DNA of 64,000 nucleotides from Nonomuraea sediminis (GCF_018531495.1 NZ_JAHDTI010000010.1:547833-611832); one strand, 5' to 3'; counted from the first letter of the stretch, positions 17,418-26,513 are shown. The notes: a model not told the origin generated them from the letters alone. Numbers and translations are program-made.

Positions 17418-18017
17418 ATGAACCAGCAGAAGAGCGGCTTAGTCCCCGGCATCCTCGTCGGCCTCCTGGCCATGCTCGTCGGCGCCGGCCTCGTCGGCGC
17501 CTTCATCGGCCTCACCGGGCGCCAGATCGGCATCTTCGGCGTCGGCGTCGGCTTGCTGGTCGGCTTCGGCATCATGACCGTCAAGCCGACCAGTCCCGTC
17601 CTGCCGCCGCTGGCCGCCGTGATGGGCCTGGCGGGCGCGGCGCTCGGCCAGATCCTCGGCGTGTCGATCCTGGTGGCCAAGCTGGGCATCGACGGCATGC
17701 CTGTCAGCTTCGGCGACGCTCTTCCGGCGGTCGCCGGCAACTTCTCGGACGTCACCCGCGACAACCCCCTGATGCTGGCCATCTGGGCGATCAGCGCCGC
17801 CGCCGCGTTCTCCTTCGTCAACAAGCGCGTGAAGGAGGCCGCCCCGGCCGCCCACGCCGACGCCCCGGCCGGGCCCGCGGACGCTCAGGGCTGGACCCCC
17901 ACGCCGCCCCAGGCCAACGCCCCCATGCCGCCCCAGGCCGACGTCCCTGCGGCGCCCCAGGCCAACGCCTCCCCGGCTCCCCAGGCCGACGAGCAGGACC
18001 CGGCTCCCAAGGCGTGA
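17418..18017 (+). CDS. Membrane protein, second of two paralogues, with PQA-repeat tail
   Basis: A 199-residue protein with four membrane segments in residues 8-140 and a C-terminal tail from about residue 150 built on PPQAN/PPQAD/APQAN repeats. The membrane part is homologous to the preceding gene, 37 bases upstream, with which it must be cotranscribed. AAGGA lies about 10 bases before the ATG. Function unknown; a repeated Pro-rich tail suggests protein-protein contacts. A strong hairpin follows the stop. Confidence 0.68.
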   Translation: MNQQKSGLVPGILVGLLAMLVGAGLVGAFIGLTGRQIGIFGVGVGLLVGFGIMTVKPTSPVLPPLAAVMGLAGAALGQILGVSILVAKLGIDGMPVSFGDALPAVAGNFSDVTRDNPLMLAIWAISAAAAFSFVNKRVKEAAPAAHADAPAGPADAQGWTPTPPQANAPMPPQADVPAAPQANASPAPQADEQDPAPKA

Positions 18018-18023
18018 CCCGCC

Positions 18024-18051
18024 GAGGGCGTCGTCCCCGAACGACGCCCTC
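18024..18051 (+). terminator. Hairpin terminator after the paralogous membrane proteins
   Basis: Perfect 11-bp arms GAGGGCGTCGT (18024-18034) and ACGACGCCCTC (18041-18051) with a six-base loop, 7 bases past the stop codon. No T-tract, as is common in actinobacteria. Confidence 0.7.
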
Positions 18052-18244
18052 ACCACTCCCGCGCTGGACACGCAACGCCCGGTACGGCGAGCCATGGGTG
18101 CGGCCGGAGACCGGCCCGGGACCACGAAGCCACGGCAACAGTGCGGACGTAACGGCGAGCAACCCCGTGGGCCCTCACGACCGGCCAGGACAGGGGCCCG
18201 CCAGGCTACGGCGCGTGCGCGTTACCTCGGCCTGCCGTAAAAGA

Positions 18245-19225
18245 TCAAGGAGCGAGCATGTCCACGGTGAGGTTGGCCTCGGTGTTGGGGATGCCAAGGT
18301 CGCAGGCGCGCTTGTCGGCCATCGCGAGCAGGCGCCGGATGCGTCCGGCGATGGCGTCCTTGGTGAGCGGCGGGTCGGCGATCTGGCCCAGCTCCTCCAG
18401 GGAGGCCTGCTTGTGCTCCACGCGCAGCCGCCCGGCGATCACGAGGTGGTCGGGAGCCTCGTCGCCCAGGATCTCCAGGGCGCGCTGAACGCGGGCTCCC
18501 GCGGCGACGGCGGCGCGGGCCGAGCGGCGCAGGTTGGCGTCGTCGAAGTTGGCCAGCCGGTTGGCGGTGGCGCGCACCTCGCGGCGCATGCGCCGCTCCT
18601 CCCAGGCCAGCACGCTGTCATGGGCGCCGAGCCGGGTCAGCAGCGCGCTGATGGCGTCGCCGTCGCGGACGACGACCCGGTCGACGCCGCGCACCTCGCG
18701 GGCCTTGGCGTGGATCTTCAGCCGCCGTGCGGAGCCCACCAGGGCGAGCGCCGCCTCCGGGCCCGGGCAGGTGACCTCGAGCGACATCGACCGCCCCGGC
18801 TCGGTGAGCGAGCCGTGCGCGAGGAACGCGCCGCGCCAGGCGGCCTCGGCGTCGCAGGCGGCTCCCGCCACGACCTGGCGGGGCAGGCCGCGGACCGGTC
18901 GGCCGTGGTTGTCGATGAGGCCCGTCTGCCGGGCGAGCGCCTCACCGTCGCGGTAGACGCGGACCACGTAACGCGAGCCCTTGCGCAGCCCGGCGGGCGC
19001 GAGCACGAGCACCTCGGCCTTGTGGCCGAAGACCTCGCCGATGTCCTTGATGAGCCGCCGCGCGGTGGCGTTGGTGTCGAGCTCGGCCTCGATCACGATG
19101 CGTCCGCCCACAAGGTGCAGGCCGCTGGCGAACCGCAGCAGCGTCGACACCTCCGCCTTGCGGCAGCAGGGCTTCAACACCGGCAGGCGGCTCAGTTCGT
19201 CCTTCACCACACCCGTCATCGCCAT
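18245..19225 (-). CDS. whiA: Sporulation transcription factor WhiA
   Basis: A 326-residue DNA-binding protein that, with WhiB, controls sporulation septation in streptomycetes. It has an N-terminal LAGLIDADG-like domain (CCRKAEVSTLLRFASGLHLV) and a C-terminal helix-turn-helix (HKQASLEELGQIADPPLTKD). The central block from EAAWRGAFLAHGSLTEPGRS on is nearly invariant in actinobacteria. The ATG at 19225 matches the start of relatives (MAMTG) and has GGAGG 10 bases upstream. It lies downstream of yvcK in the conserved uvrC-rapZ-yvcK-whiA cluster. Confidence 0.96.
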   Translation of the reverse strand: MAMTGVVKDELSRLPVLKPCCRKAEVSTLLRFASGLHLVGGRIVIEAELDTNATARRLIKDIGEVFGHKAEVLVLAPAGLRKGSRYVVRVYRDGEALARQTGLIDNHGRPVRGLPRQVVAGAACDAEAAWRGAFLAHGSLTEPGRSMSLEVTCPGPEAALALVGSARRLKIHAKAREVRGVDRVVVRDGDAISALLTRLGAHDSVLAWEERRMRREVRATANRLANFDDANLRRSARAAVAAGARVQRALEILGDEAPDHLVIAGRLRVEHKQASLEELGQIADPPLTKDAIAGRIRRLLAMADKRACDLGIPNTEANLTVDMLAP

Positions 19226-19296
19226 AAGCGTTAGTCCTCCCCCATTCAGACCGGCTCTCGTCAGTCTCTCGCACCTTGGCACCGCGCCGACCAGGA

Positions 19297-20295
19297 TCAA
19301 CGCTTCTGGAGGAAAATCTCGTCCAGGACGGAGGCAAGACGTCGTGGGTCGTGCTTGGGCGAGCCGTCGCCGGCGGCCACCTCGGCGGTGACGAGCCTGC
19401 CGCCCAGAACCGAGGCGGCCTTCTCCAGCGCGTCGCGGTCGTCGACCACGGCCGCGTCGGCGAGGACGATATCTATCGACAAGTCGGGTGCGTGCTGGCG
19501 GAGGACCTCCAGGTGCTGCTGCGGAGAGAAGTCGTCAGTCTCCCCCGGCTGGGGCGCCAGGTTGAGCGTGACGAGCCGTTTCGCCTTGGTGTGGTGCAGT
19601 GCCCTGGCCAGCTCCGGCACCTTCAGGTGCGGCAGCACGCTGGTGAACCAGGACCCGGGCCCGAAGACCACCCAGTCGGCCTCGTGAATCGCCTCGACGG
19701 CCTCGGGCCGCGCCGGGGGGTCCTCGGGAACCAGCGAGATGGCCTGGACGCGCCCGGGCGTCAGCGCGCAGGCGACCTGCCCGCGCACGGTGGAGATGAC
19801 GCCGTCGAGCTCGACCTCGGCCACGATGTCGAGCGGCACGGAGGCCATCGGCAGCACCCTGCCCTGGGCGCCGAGCAGCCGCCCGACCCAGTCGAGGCCC
19901 ATGACGGGGTCGCCGAGCAGCTCCCACAGCGCCACGATCAGCAGGTTGCCGACGGTGTGGCCGTGCAGCTCTCCCTCGCTGCGGAAACGGTGCTGGACGA
20001 CGTGGCTCCAGGTGCTGCCCCATTCGTCGTCGCCGCACAGCGCGGCCAGCGCCATCCGCAGGTCGCCGGGGGGCAGGACGCCGAGCTCGCGCCGGAGCCT
20101 GCCGCTGGATCCGCCGTCGTCGGCCACGGTGACGACGGCCGTCAGCCGATCGGTCACCGCCCGCAAGGCGGACAAGGACGCATAGAGCCCATGCCCTCCC
20201 CCGAGTGCCACCACCCGAGGTCCGCGCTGTGAATCGGCCGTCAGCTCGTACGGCGAGGCCGCTGCGTGATCCGTGTGTGCGCGCTCATCCGTCAC
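19297..20295 (-). CDS. yvcK: YvcK/GlmR-type gluconeogenesis factor
   Basis: A 332-residue protein of the CofD-like/YvcK family, which binds UDP-sugars and adjusts carbon flow to cell-wall precursors. Visible motifs are VVALGGGHGLYASLSALR near residue 27 and VVTVADDGGSSGRLRRE near residue 51, the nucleotide-sugar loop. The start GTG at 20295 overlaps the rapZ stop (GTGA); the frame is open upstream but runs inside rapZ. It sits between rapZ and whiA, the standard order. Confidence 0.93.
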   Translation of the reverse strand: MTDERAHTDHAAASPYELTADSQRGPRVVALGGGHGLYASLSALRAVTDRLTAVVTVADDGGSSGRLRRELGVLPPGDLRMALAALCGDDEWGSTWSHVVQHRFRSEGELHGHTVGNLLIVALWELLGDPVMGLDWVGRLLGAQGRVLPMASVPLDIVAEVELDGVISTVRGQVACALTPGRVQAISLVPEDPPARPEAVEAIHEADWVVFGPGSWFTSVLPHLKVPELARALHHTKAKRLVTLNLAPQPGETDDFSPQQHLEVLRQHAPDLSIDIVLADAAVVDDRDALEKAASVLGGRLVTAEVAAGDGSPKHDPRRLASVLDEIFLQKR

Positions 20296-21161
20296 TCCCG
20301 CCCCACATCCCGGTGACTCACCTGGACCTCCATCCCGCGGTCGCGTAGCCGGGCGGCGACCTGCTCGGCCATGGCCACGCTGCGGTGCTTGCCGCCCGTG
20401 CATCCCACTGCCAGAGTCGCATAGCTCTTGCCCTCGCGCGCGTATCCGGCGGCGACGACCTTGAGAACCTCCTCGTAGGCGTCGAGGAACTCCTTGGCGC
20501 CCGGCTGGCCGAGCACGTAGTCGCGCACGGGCGTGTCGAGCCCGTTCATCGGCCGCAGCTCGGGCACCCAGTGCGGGTTGGGCAGGAACCGGCAGTCGAC
20601 CACGAGGTCGGCGTCGACCGGCAGGCCGTACTTGAAGCCGAAGGAGACCACGTTGAGCCGGAGCCCGGGGCGGTCCTCCCCGCCGAAGTAGGCGACGATC
20701 TTGTTGCGCAGCTCGTGGACGTTGTGCGCGGAGGTGTCGATGACCAGGTCGGCGTTGGCGCGCACCTCGCGCAGGATGCCGCGCTCGCGGGCGATGCCGT
20801 CGACCAGGCGGCCCTCGCCCTGCAGCGGGTGGGGCCTGCGGACGTTCTCGAACCTGCGCACCAGTTCCTCGTCGCTGGCCTCGAGGAAGACCACGCGGAC
20901 GCGGACCCCGCGCCCTTCCAGTTCCTCGATGGCGGCGTTGAGGTCGGTGGTGAAGGCCAGGCTGCGCACGTCGACGACGGCGGCGACCTTGTCGGCGGCC
21001 AGCTTGACCTTGCCCGCCTCCTCGGCCATGGCGAACAGCAGGCCGGGCGGCAGGTTGTCGATGACGAACCAGCCCAGGTCCTCGAGGGCCTTGGCGGCGG
21101 TGCTGCGGCCCGCTCCCGACATGCCGGTGACGATGACGAACGCCGGCTCGGTGGTGTTCAC
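20292..21161 (-). CDS. rapZ: RapZ family nucleotide-binding protein
   Basis: A 289-residue P-loop protein (Walker A GMSGAGRS at residues 13-20) with a C-terminal domain containing VGCTGGKHRSVAMAEQ. In enteric bacteria RapZ controls glucosamine-6-phosphate synthase through small RNAs; in actinobacteria the role is not settled, though the link with yvcK keeps it near cell-wall sugar control. The GTG start at 21161 is preceded by GGGGGA six bases upstream; GTG 21167 overlaps the uvrC stop and is a weaker choice. Confidence 0.94.
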   Translation of the reverse strand: MNTTEPAFVIVTGMSGAGRSTAAKALEDLGWFVIDNLPPGLLFAMAEEAGKVKLAADKVAAVVDVRSLAFTTDLNAAIEELEGRGVRVRVVFLEASDEELVRRFENVRRPHPLQGEGRLVDGIARERGILREVRANADLVIDTSAHNVHELRNKIVAYFGGEDRPGLRLNVVSFGFKYGLPVDADLVVDCRFLPNPHWVPELRPMNGLDTPVRDYVLGQPGAKEFLDAYEEVLKVVAAGYAREGKSYATLAVGCTGGKHRSVAMAEQVAARLRDRGMEVQVSHRDVGRE

Positions 21162-21163
21162 GG

Positions 21164-23059
21164 TCACTCCCCCTTCAGCGTCGACACGATCACCTCGGCT
21201 GTGGACTGTCCGATGCCGGGGACCTCGCAGATATCGGCGACGGTGGCTTCTTTGAGCTTCTTCAGCGAGCCGAAGTGCTTGAGCAGCGCCTGCTTGCGCG
21301 CCGGGCCGAGCCCTGGCACCGCGTCGAGCGCGCTCTCCTTCACCGCCTTGGACCTCTTGGAACGATGGTAGGTGATGGCGAACCTGTGCGCCTCGTCGCG
21401 CACGCGTTGCAGCAGGTAGAGGCCCTCGCTGGAGCGCGGCATGATGACCGGCTGGTCGTCGCCGGGCATCCACACCTCCTCCAGACGCTTGGCCAGGCCG
21501 CACACGGCCACGTCGTCGATGCCGAGCTCGTCGAGCGCGCGCTGGGCGGCGGCGGCCTGCGGCCCCGCACCGTCGACGACGACCAGGTTGGGCGGGTAGG
21601 CGAACTTGCGCGGCTTGCCGGTCTCGGGGTCGATCGGCCCGCTGCCCTCGTCCGCGGCCAGCTCGCCGGTGTTGGCGCGCTCTTCGAGGTAGCGCTTGAA
21701 GCGGCGGTGGATGACCTCGTAGATGGAGGCGACGTCGCCTTCCTTGGTCTTGACGGCGAAGCGGCGGTATTCGCTCTTTCTTGCCAGCCCGTCCTCGAAG
21801 ACCACCATCGAGGCCACCACGTTCTCGCCCTGCAGGTGGGAGACGTCGTAGCACTCGACGCGCAGCGGCGCCTGGTCGAGCTCGAGCGCGTCGGCGATCT
21901 CCTGCAGCGCCTTGCTGCGGGTGGTCAGGTCGCTGGCGCGGCGGATCTTGTGCTGTGCCAGGGACTCCTTGGCATTGCGCTCGACGGTCTCCATCAGCGC
22001 CTTCTTGTCGCCGCGCTGCGGCACGCGCAGCTCCACCCTGGCGCCGCGCTGCTCGGTCAGCAGCTCGGTGACGGCATCCGGCTCGGGTGGCAGGGCGGGG
22101 ACCAGGACCTCGCGCGGGATCTCGCCCTCGGCGTAGATCTGCAGGAGGAAGTGCTCGACCAGGGCGCCGGGCGTGGTCTCCTCGACCTTGTCGACGACCC
22201 AGCCGCGCTGGCCCCTGATGCGTCCGCCGCGCACGTAGAAGACCTGGACGGCGGCCTCGAGCGCGTCTTCGGCCAGCGCGATCACGTCGGCGTCGGTGGC
22301 GTCGCCGAGCACGACGGCCTGCTTCTCCAGCGCGCGCTGCAGCGCCTGGATGTCGTCGCGCAGCCTGGCGGCCCGCTCGAACTCCTCCTCGGCGGCCGCC
22401 TCGCGCATCTCCTTCTCCAGGCGCTTGATGAAGCGGCTGGTGTTGCCTGCCATGAAGTCGCAGAAGTCTTCCGCGAGCGCGCGGTGCTCCTCGGGGGTGA
22501 CCCGGCCGACGCAGGGGGCCGAGCACTTGTCGATGTAGCCGAGCAGGCACGGCCGGCCGATCTGCCCAGCGCGCTTGAACACCCCCGCGCTGCAGGTTCG
22601 GACGGGGAAGACGCGCAGCAGCAGGTCGACGGTCTCGCGGATGGCCCAGGCGTGGGAGTAGGGCCCGAAATAGCGGGTGCCCTTGCGCTTGGCGCCGCGC
22701 ATCACCTGCACGCGCGGGAAGTCCTCGCCCATGGTGACGGCGAGGTAGGGGTAGGACTTGTCGTCGCGGTACTTGACGTTGAAGCGCGGGTCGAACTCCT
22801 TGATCCAGGAGTATTCGAGCTGCAGCGCCTCGACCTCGGTGCCGACGACGGTCCAGTCGACGTCGGCGGCCGTGGTCAGCATGGTCTGGGTGCGCGGGTG
22901 CAGCGCGGAGAAGTCCGCGAAGTAGGAGTTGAGCCGCTGGCGCAGGCTTTTCGCCTTGCCCACGTAGATCACGCGGCCGTGCTCGTCCCTGAACCGGTAG
23001 ACCCCGGGTGACTCGGGGATCGATCCGGGTTTCGGCCGAAAACTCAAGGGGCTCGCCAC
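21164..23059 (-). CDS. uvrC: UvrABC excinuclease subunit C
   Basis: Makes the two incisions around DNA damage in nucleotide excision repair. The 631-residue protein has an N-terminal GIY-YIG nuclease (PGVYRFRDEHGRVIYVGKA), a UVR region near residue 205, the RNase H-like endonuclease domain (VECYDVSHLQG, VVDGAGPQ) and a C-terminal helix-hairpin-helix pair (AVPGLGPARKQALLKHFGS, CEVPGIGQSTAEVI). The start GTG 23059 fits relatives better than TTG 23089. It heads the uvrC-rapZ-yvcK-whiA cluster. Confidence 0.96.
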   Translation of the reverse strand: MASPLSFRPKPGSIPESPGVYRFRDEHGRVIYVGKAKSLRQRLNSYFADFSALHPRTQTMLTTAADVDWTVVGTEVEALQLEYSWIKEFDPRFNVKYRDDKSYPYLAVTMGEDFPRVQVMRGAKRKGTRYFGPYSHAWAIRETVDLLLRVFPVRTCSAGVFKRAGQIGRPCLLGYIDKCSAPCVGRVTPEEHRALAEDFCDFMAGNTSRFIKRLEKEMREAAAEEEFERAARLRDDIQALQRALEKQAVVLGDATDADVIALAEDALEAAVQVFYVRGGRIRGQRGWVVDKVEETTPGALVEHFLLQIYAEGEIPREVLVPALPPEPDAVTELLTEQRGARVELRVPQRGDKKALMETVERNAKESLAQHKIRRASDLTTRSKALQEIADALELDQAPLRVECYDVSHLQGENVVASMVVFEDGLARKSEYRRFAVKTKEGDVASIYEVIHRRFKRYLEERANTGELAADEGSGPIDPETGKPRKFAYPPNLVVVDGAGPQAAAAQRALDELGIDDVAVCGLAKRLEEVWMPGDDQPVIMPRSSEGLYLLQRVRDEAHRFAITYHRSKRSKAVKESALDAVPGLGPARKQALLKHFGSLKKLKEATVADICEVPGIGQSTAEVIVSTLKGE

Positions 23060-23128
23060 GCGCTCAAGCCTATCGACCCCAACCGACAAGCCCGCTACTC
23101 GATCTCTTCTGATGCAGGGCTTGGTGAT

Positions 23129-23149
23129 GTACGGCGAGCCACCCCACCG
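23129..23149 (+). repeat. GTACGGC-type intergenic element, copy C
   Basis: Reads GTACGGCGAGCCACCCCACC, matching the core of the copies at 472 and 48362. It lies in the 95-base gap between uvrC and the LysR gene. Confidence 0.45.
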
Positions 23150-23154
23150 ACCGG

Positions 23155-24024
23155 TTATACGGACCAGCCGATTCCCTCTGCCAGGAGCCGATCGCGCACC
23201 GCCGCGGCGGCCGGGTGGGATGCGCCCGCGCGGGTCACCAGGAAGAGCGTGTTGAGCGGGGCGACCTCGGGCTCAAGCAGGGTGCGCAGCCGTCCGGCCG
23301 CCAGCTCGTCCGCGCACAGGTAGCGCGGCAGCACGCTCACCCCCGCGCCCGCCACCACCGCGGCGAGCACGCCGCGCAGGTCCGGCACGACCAGCGCCGG
23401 CGGGCGGGTGAGCCGCACGCCGAACACGGCCCGCCAGTAGCGGCGCAGGATCGGCAGGTTCTCGGCGTAGGCCACCAGCGGCGCCCTGTCGAGCTCGCCG
23501 GCCCATCCGGGCGCCGCGACCAGCACGAACTCCTCGTCGCACAGGGCCTCGACACGCAGCCCGCCCTTGCGCGGCCTGACGCTGGCGACCACCAGGTCCA
23601 GGCCGCCGCCGGCCAGCGCGGCCAGCAGTTCGTCGGGCAGCCCCAGCGTGGCCCGCACCTGCAGCCCTTCGGCGACCATGGGCGCGAGCGCGGGCAGCAC
23701 CCTGGCGCACATGATCTCGGCGGGTCCGCCCAGGTGCACCGCGCGCCCGAACGCCTCGGCAGGCCCGCTGAGGTCGCCGAGCACCAGCTCCTCCAGCGAG
23801 TCAAGCGGCCCGGAGACGCGGCGGGCCAGCTGGTCGGCGGCAGGGGTGGGCGCCATCCCGCGCGGCAGCCGCTCGAACAGCGGCCGTTCCAACATCTCCT
23901 CCAGCGTCCTGATCTGCGCGGTCACGGCCGGCTGCGACAGGCCGAGCAGCTCGGCGGCGCGGGTGACGGAGCCGGAGCGGTGCACGGCCAGGAACGTGCG
24001 CAGCAGGTCGAAGGACAGTGCCAT
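23155..24024 (-). CDS. LysR family transcriptional regulator
   Basis: A 289-residue regulator with the N-terminal winged helix (LLRTFLAVHRSGSVTRAAEL, then LSQPAVTAQIRTLEEMLERP) and a C-terminal periplasmic-binding-type effector domain. It diverges from the DJ-1/hydrolase operon, the classical arrangement for a LysR protein controlling its neighbour. The ATG at 24024 touches a 14-base palindrome (24025-24038) and has no ribosome site, so the message may be leaderless and autoregulated. Confidence 0.9.
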   Translation of the reverse strand: MALSFDLLRTFLAVHRSGSVTRAAELLGLSQPAVTAQIRTLEEMLERPLFERLPRGMAPTPAADQLARRVSGPLDSLEELVLGDLSGPAEAFGRAVHLGGPAEIMCARVLPALAPMVAEGLQVRATLGLPDELLAALAGGGLDLVVASVRPRKGGLRVEALCDEEFVLVAAPGWAGELDRAPLVAYAENLPILRRYWRAVFGVRLTRPPALVVPDLRGVLAAVVAGAGVSVLPRYLCADELAAGRLRTLLEPEVAPLNTLFLVTRAGASHPAAAAVRDRLLAEGIGWSV

Positions 24025-24038
24025 ATCAGAATTCTGAT
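24025..24038. promoter_or_regulatory. Palindrome between LysR and DJ-1 genes
   Basis: Perfect palindrome ATCAGAATTCTGAT adjacent to the LysR start codon, in the 72-base divergent promoter region. It is AT-rich against a GC-rich background and is a good candidate operator for the LysR protein. Confidence 0.55.
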
Positions 24039-24096
24039 GGACGCACCCAGGTGTGGCTATTGGCGGCCGATGGCGGATCGGGGTGAGCATGGGGGC

Positions 24097-24762
24097 ATGA
24101 CGAAGCGCATTCTGATCGTGCTGACCAGCCATGCGGAGCTGGGCGACACCGGCCGCGGGACCGGTTTCTACGTGTCCGAGGCGGCGCACCCGTGGGAGGT
24201 GTTCACGCGGGCGGGCTTCGAGGTGGAGTTCGCCAGCGTGGCGGGCGGCGCGCCGCCGCGGGACGGGGTGGACCTCGACGACCCGGTGCAGCGGCGTTTC
24301 CTCGACCTGCCCGGACTCGACGCGACGCCACGCGCGGCGGAGGTCGATCCGGCCCGGTATGACGCGATCCTGTTCGCGGGTGGGCACGGCACGATGTGGG
24401 ACTTCCCGGACAACCCCGGGCTGGCCGCCGTGACCAGGGCGGTCTACGAGAACGGCGGCGTGGTGTCCGCGGTGTGCCACGGTCCCGCCGCGCTGGTGGG
24501 CGTCACGCTGTCGGACGGCGCTCCGCTGGTGGCGGGGCGCCGGGTGGCCGCGTTCACCGACAAGGAGGAGGCGGCCGTCGGGCTCACCGATGTGGTGCCG
24601 TTCCTGCTGGCCTCGCGGCTGCGCGAGCTGGGCGCCGAGCACGTGCCCGCGCCGGACTTCCAGGCCCAGGTCGTCAGCGACGGGCGGCTGGTGACGGGGC
24701 AGAACCCCGCCTCCGCCGCCGGGGTGGCCGAGGCGGTCGTGGAGGCGCTGCGCCATGGGTGA
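24097..24762 (+). CDS. DJ-1/PfpI family protein (Hsp31-like)
   Basis: A 221-residue member of the class I glutamine amidotransferase-like superfamily. The nucleophile elbow is SAVCHGPAALV (Cys near residue 129), with an acidic residue at EAAHPWEVF and FAGGHGTMWDFP, the pattern of Hsp31-type chaperone/glyoxalase III enzymes that detoxify methylglyoxal. The ATG at 24097 lies downstream of the LysR divergent region. It overlaps the next gene by 8 bases, so the two hydrolase-type proteins are coupled and likely respond to the same LysR signal. Confidence 0.85.
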   Translation: MTKRILIVLTSHAELGDTGRGTGFYVSEAAHPWEVFTRAGFEVEFASVAGGAPPRDGVDLDDPVQRRFLDLPGLDATPRAAEVDPARYDAILFAGGHGTMWDFPDNPGLAAVTRAVYENGGVVSAVCHGPAALVGVTLSDGAPLVAGRRVAAFTDKEEAAVGLTDVVPFLLASRLRELGAEHVPAPDFQAQVVSDGRLVTGQNPASAAGVAEAVVEALRHG

Positions 24763-25471
24763 GACCGTCTCGATCCAGACCCCCGACGGGCCGATGGGCG
24801 CCTACCTGGCACGGCCCGCCGCGCCCGGCGCCCACCCCGGCGTCATCGTGGCGCACCAGCTGTTCGGCGTGACCGAGGACGTGCGCGCGGTGGCCGACCG
24901 GATCGCCCGCGGCGGGTACGTGGTGCTCGCCCCGGACTTCTACCACCGGGCGGAGCCCGGCGTCGAGCTGCCGGTCACCGACGAGGGGCGTGCCCGCGGG
25001 TTCGAGCTGATGGCGACGCTCAGCCGTACCGGCGTTCTTGACGACGTCAGGGCGGCGGCCGAGGAGCTGGCCGCGCGCGGGGACACGACCGGGGCGGTCG
25101 GCATGGTCGGGCTCAGCCTCGGCGGGCACCTGGCCTACCTGGCGGCCACCCGGCTGGACCTGGCGGTGACCGTGGTGCTGTACGCGGGGTGGCTGACGGG
25201 CACCAAGATCCCGATCAGCAGCCCCGAGCCCACGCTCGACCTGTCGGGCGGCATCAAGGGCCGGCTGGTGTACATCGTGGGCGACCGCGATCACGTGGTG
25301 ACGGCCGAGCACCGCACGGCCATCGCCGACCGGCTGCGCGACGAGGGCGTCGCCCACACGATGGTGGTGGTCGAGGGTGCCCCGCACGCCTTCCTGTCCG
25401 ACCCCGCCTCCCCCCATCAGGAGGAGGCGTGGCGGCACATCGAGCAGGCCCTGCGGGACGGCCTCGCCTGA
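24755..25471 (+). CDS. Dienelactone hydrolase family protein
   Basis: A 238-residue alpha/beta hydrolase. The nucleophile elbow reads GLSLGG, so it has serine where true dienelactone hydrolases have cysteine; Asp in VGDRDHVV and His in GAPHAFL complete a triad. It is coupled by an 8-base overlap to the DJ-1 gene. It is therefore more likely a carboxylesterase of unknown substrate than a chlorocatechol-pathway enzyme. The stop lies 3 bases before the convergent Rieske gene's stop. Confidence 0.83.
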   Translation: MGETVSIQTPDGPMGAYLARPAAPGAHPGVIVAHQLFGVTEDVRAVADRIARGGYVVLAPDFYHRAEPGVELPVTDEGRARGFELMATLSRTGVLDDVRAAAEELAARGDTTGAVGMVGLSLGGHLAYLAATRLDLAVTVVLYAGWLTGTKIPISSPEPTLDLSGGIKGRLVYIVGDRDHVVTAEHRTAIADRLRDEGVAHTMVVVEGAPHAFLSDPASPHQEEAWRHIEQALRDGLA

Positions 25472-25474
25472 CGG

Positions 25475-25897
25475 TCAGGCCAGCGTGATCTCGTCGCCGC
25501 TCACCTTGATCTGCTTCTCGGCCAGCGGCTTGGTCGCCGGCCCCTTGGCGACCGAGCCGTCGGCGGCGTTGAACTTGCTGCCGTGACACGGGCAGTTGAT
25601 CGTGCCGTCGGCCACCGTGGCGACCGTGCACCCCTGGTGGGTGCACACCGCGGTGAACGCCTTGAACTCGCCCGCCTTCGGCTGCGTCACCACGATCTTC
25701 TCGCCGGCGAACACCTTGCCGCCGCCGACGGGGATCTCCGAGGCCTTGCCCAGGCTCCCGCCCGGTGCCGCGGCGACCGTGGCGCTGGTACTGCCTGTAT
25801 CCGTGCTGTTGCCGCCACAGGCAGCCAGGGCAAGCGTGAGGCCGCCCGCGCCGACACCCGCGATCACCGCTCTGCGGCTCTTGAGCTCATCTCCCAT
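25475..25897 (-). CDS. Rieske [2Fe-2S] Tat-exported lipoprotein, copy 3
   Basis: A 140-residue protein with a twin-arginine leader (KSRRAVIAGVGAGGLTLALA) ending in the lipobox AAC, then a Ser/Thr-rich linker and a Rieske domain. The iron-sulfur ligands are CTHQGC and CPCHGS, with the Pro-loop further on. It is thus a lipid-anchored, extracytoplasmic one-domain ferredoxin. It is the last of three homologous genes in the same direction (also 25944 and 26514). Partner oxidoreductase is not adjacent. Confidence 0.88.
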   Translation of the reverse strand: MGDELKSRRAVIAGVGAGGLTLALAACGGNSTDTGSTSATVAAAPGGSLGKASEIPVGGGKVFAGEKIVVTQPKAGEFKAFTAVCTHQGCTVATVADGTINCPCHGSKFNAADGSVAKGPATKPLAEKQIKVSGDEITLA

Positions 25898-25943
25898 GCG
25901 AGCACCCAATCGCACGCACGTGAGAAAATCATGAAAAAGGGCG

Positions 25944-26405
25944 CTAGGCGATCGAGATCTCGCCGCCCTTGACGTCGATCTTCTTCGCGGCCAGCGGCTT
26001 GGTCGCCGGTCCCTTGACGACCGAACCGTCGGCGATGTTGTACTTGCTGCCGTGGCACGGGCAGTTGATCGTCCCGTTCGAGACGGTCGCGACCGTGCAG
26101 CCCTGGTGGGTGCAGATCGCGCTGAACGCCTTGAACTCGCCGGCCGCGGGCTGGGTGACGACGACCTTCTCCTTGTCGAAGACCTTCCCGCCCCCCTCGG
26201 GGATCGCACTGGTCTTCGCCAGCCCCTCGGCGACCTTCTCCTTCTCTTTCTTCTTCGACGCGGCGGCCGAAGGCTCGCTCTCCGCGGTCGCCTCGGTGGT
26301 CTGTCCTCCGCTGGCGGTGCCGTACCCCGCGCAGGCGGTGAGCACGGCCGCCAGCCCGGCGCCCCCGGCCCCCAAGACCACCGCGCGGCGTGTCGTATCG
26401 GTCAT
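25944..26405 (-). CDS. Rieske [2Fe-2S] Tat-exported lipoprotein, copy 2
   Basis: A 153-residue paralogue of its neighbours: Tat leader TRRAVVLGAGGAGLAAVL, lipobox TAC, a longer linker with a charged KKKEKEK segment near residue 52, and the Rieske ligands CTHQGC and CPCHGS. The Rieske half is much more like copy 3 than copy 1, which indicates a recent duplication. The 46 bases to the next gene leave room for a ribosome site only, so the copies are probably cotranscribed. Confidence 0.88.
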   Translation of the reverse strand: MTDTTRRAVVLGAGGAGLAAVLTACAGYGTASGGQTTEATAESEPSAAASKKKEKEKVAEGLAKTSAIPEGGGKVFDKEKVVVTQPAAGEFKAFSAICTHQGCTVATVSNGTINCPCHGSKYNIADGSVVKGPATKPLAAKKIDVKGGEISIA

Positions 26406-26513
26406 GTCTGCGTCCTCCCAGGTTGGGTCTTACTTCTTCAGGTACGGCTCGCGGCTGCGCGCCGGTTCAGCGTGCCGCACCTGCATGCCCGGGAACCACG
26501 CACAATTACCCGT

